From the NCBI GenBank assembly GCA_030620095.1, contig JAUTXW010002096.1:1-64000 (forward strand): a DNA stretch of 64,000 nucleotides. Direction: 5' to 3'. Shown piece by piece: positions 59,959 to 64,000 of this stretch; position 1 is the first letter of the stretch; each line of letters begins with the position of its first letter. Under the pieces are notes generated by a model. That model was not told the DNA's origin and searched no databases. It saw nothing but the letters and a program-made list of their open reading frames with translations. The position numbers were made by a program, and so were the translations under genes. The stretch is from Kuschelorhynchus macadamiae (lineage: Eukaryota; Arthropoda; Insecta; Coleoptera; Curculionidae).

Positions 59959-61159
59959 GTTAAAACAGGCGGAAACGGGAGTCGCGGGTCGCTCGAAGAG
60001 ACAAATCGGCACGCGCGCGTTTGGCGGCGTGGTGTGCAATGCTGTGGTTAAAAGCTTCTAGCTACTTTATTCTTAAAAATAGATCTTACATTAATCGACA
60101 AAAAATGAAGCCCATAAAATTCTTCAGTTTTTGATGTTAAAATTATTTAAATATGTGCTTATATAAGCTAGATATAATAAGGTGGAATAAACAGAAAAAG
60201 AAATTTATTTAAATTACTAAAAAATCGTGTTTTTTACTTTTAAGAACTTCATACACCAAATTAAAGAGATTTTTGTTGGCTATAAATTAGTAAAAAAATA
60301 TTTCAATTACTATTTTATTTCGCTATATATGGAGTCTCAAAGTTAAAAATTTTTTTTCCATTTTTTTATATCCATAAATAGGATAAAAAAATAAAACCGC
60401 TCTCACACAACATATAAGCGAAACTTCCCATATTTTGAATTTTCCGGAGACAAAAGAACAGAAACCAACAAAGAAAAAGAGTTCTTAGAGATGTTATATA
60501 CAAAAAAGAAGGAAATTCAATAAACGACAAAACTGAAATTAAAAATTTAAGCCAAATTTGCCACATCTTAAAATAACTATATAATCTAGCCTTTTTTGAC
60601 AACCACTGTTTCAAACTAAAACCGATAGACCTTTTAATTTAATTTCCCATAAGCTTGTCTATCAGGAATAAATAAACTAATATTAACTGCGCTAATTTCA
60701 AAAACCATAAAATACCGAAAATGCAAAACAATAAGTTTACGTTTTTTATCAAATCGAAAAAAAAACAACGGAATACCTACTGACAATATTAAACATCTGA
60801 TATGAGTATCTAGTGAATTTTACATTTTGAATATGTTTCATGTATGTGATGTTTCAAAAATAAATGTCGTATGCTGTGCCAGAGAGTTTGTTATGAATGT
60901 TTTGTTTATATATTATTTTTAGGTGAGTTAAAAAATAAATTTAATTTAATAATTTTCTTTGAATTAGATTTATTAAATATTTTTGCAAACATTTGTACGT
61001 CCTTTGTAAAATAAAAATATTGTTTTAGAACCACTGATGAAGGCAAGAACTTGCCGAAACGTCTAAATAAAAAATGCTACCTACAAACTAAGTGTTCTTT
61101 TTCTATATAAAAAATTCGGACCACCCTAGAAAACTGTTTTATACACATATATGTATATA
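59959..61159. other. Spacer with a GC-rich patch and a hammerhead-like core
   Basis: 59965-60030 is unusually GC-rich for the window (GTCGCGGGTCGCTCG, CACGCGCGCGTTTGGCGGCG). The rest is AT-rich. A CTGATGA ... GAAAC motif sits at 61034-61060. No coding frame. Confidence 0.5.
60997..61065 (+). ncRNA. Hammerhead-ribozyme-like core
   Basis: CTGATGA (61034-61040), then stem II GGCAAG-AA-CTTGCC (61042-61055, perfect six pairs, two-base loop), then GAAAC (61056-61060). A possible third stem is ACGT at 60997-61000 with ACGT at 61059-61062, placing a GTC cleavage triplet at 60999-61001. The first stem between them is weak, so this may be a degenerate ribozyme or an element end that keeps the core. 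GAAACGTC is shared with other element ends in the window (28115, 62948). Confidence 0.35.
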
Positions 61160-63767
<2,608 letters not shown>

Positions 63768-63773
63768 GTCTTT

Positions 63774-64000
63774 CTGAAATTATGCAACCAACTGTAGAAA
63801 AAGCTGATTCATTTGTAAAAAACTCGGAGCATTTCACTCGTATTATACGAGATATCGTCCTTGAAAAAAACGACATCATAGCAAGCCTAGATGTCAAATC
63901 GTTATATCCCAGTATTCCCATCGACGAAGCATTGGACAAGATTGCTATGAACGAGGATTTCCAGGCACATATAATAGAACTCTCGGAGCATTGCCTCAAA
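63774..64000 (+). pseudogene. Penelope-like RT N-terminal piece, inverted, runs off the edge
   Basis: Plus-strand frame with no stop from 63774 to the window end: EIMQPTVEKADSFVKNSEHF, RIIRDIVLEKNDIIASLDVK then SLYPSIPIDEALDKI, the RT motif with the catalytic-region Asp (FDVxSLFTNIP type). It starts within about 10 bases of where the minus-strand half begins, so the two halves diverge from one point. The remaining RT lies beyond the window. Confidence 0.85.

Overview
This looks like a transposon-rich, AT-rich stretch of a large animal genome, almost certainly an arthropod and most likely an insect. The TE mix supports that: env-bearing Ty3/gypsy, Polinton/Maverick, piggyBac, Tc1/mariner, two hAT elements and Penelope-like elements with GIY-YIG. 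A beetle is possible but is only a guess. There is no sign of bacterial gene organisation. Nearly every recognisable coding segment is a broken mobile-element gene. Two short segments look like exons of other genes: a minus-strand terminal exon at 44212-44529 and a YqaJ-like exon at 26921-27070.

Layout, left half: dispersed repeat (255-1080); decayed piggyBac with TTAA ends (1954-4328); about 6 kb tandem satellite with a 144-bp monomer (5570-11597); degenerate Polinton (about 12120-18350) with DNA polymerase B, capsid genes and a PLA2-like gene on the minus strand, packaging ATPase, two further conserved Polinton genes and an integrase with chromodomain; a Ty3/gypsy element (gag, PR, RT-RNaseH, integrase from 18838 to 23607) whose env appears to be split, with a short piece near 23680 and the main part plus 3' LTR at 31321-33373. 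The 7.4 kb between them is mostly AT-rich non-coding DNA.

Layout, right half: nested inverted and direct repeats (33541-35060); about 270-bp tandem triplication (35216-36010); a Penelope-like 3' fragment with a foldback MITE next to it (37315-38026); a minus-strand Penelope-like element with GIY-YIG (38605-39660); a long AT-rich stretch; the putative host terminal exon; a second Ty3/gypsy element (about 44850-55560) hit by three later insertions (618-bp TA-flanked MITE, 2.9-kb hAT, 3.1-kb TIR element with 10-bp target duplication); a 5'-truncated non-LTR RT (56209-56800); an unnamed minus-strand gene split by a 2450-bp non-autonomous hAT with a perfect 8-bp duplication; a nearly intact 1482-bp mariner-type element (61160-62641); and a Penelope-like element whose two halves point head-to-head (63039-64000).

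The genes do not form a working pathway. The window is best read as layered insertions whose order can be worked out from target duplications. Long (TA)n tracts abut several of the elements. The observations most worth following up are the 144-bp satellite with its in-frame 48-codon period and higher-order structure, the split env-bearing element, the inverted Penelope copy, the hammerhead-like core at 61034-61060, and the two candidate non-TE exons.
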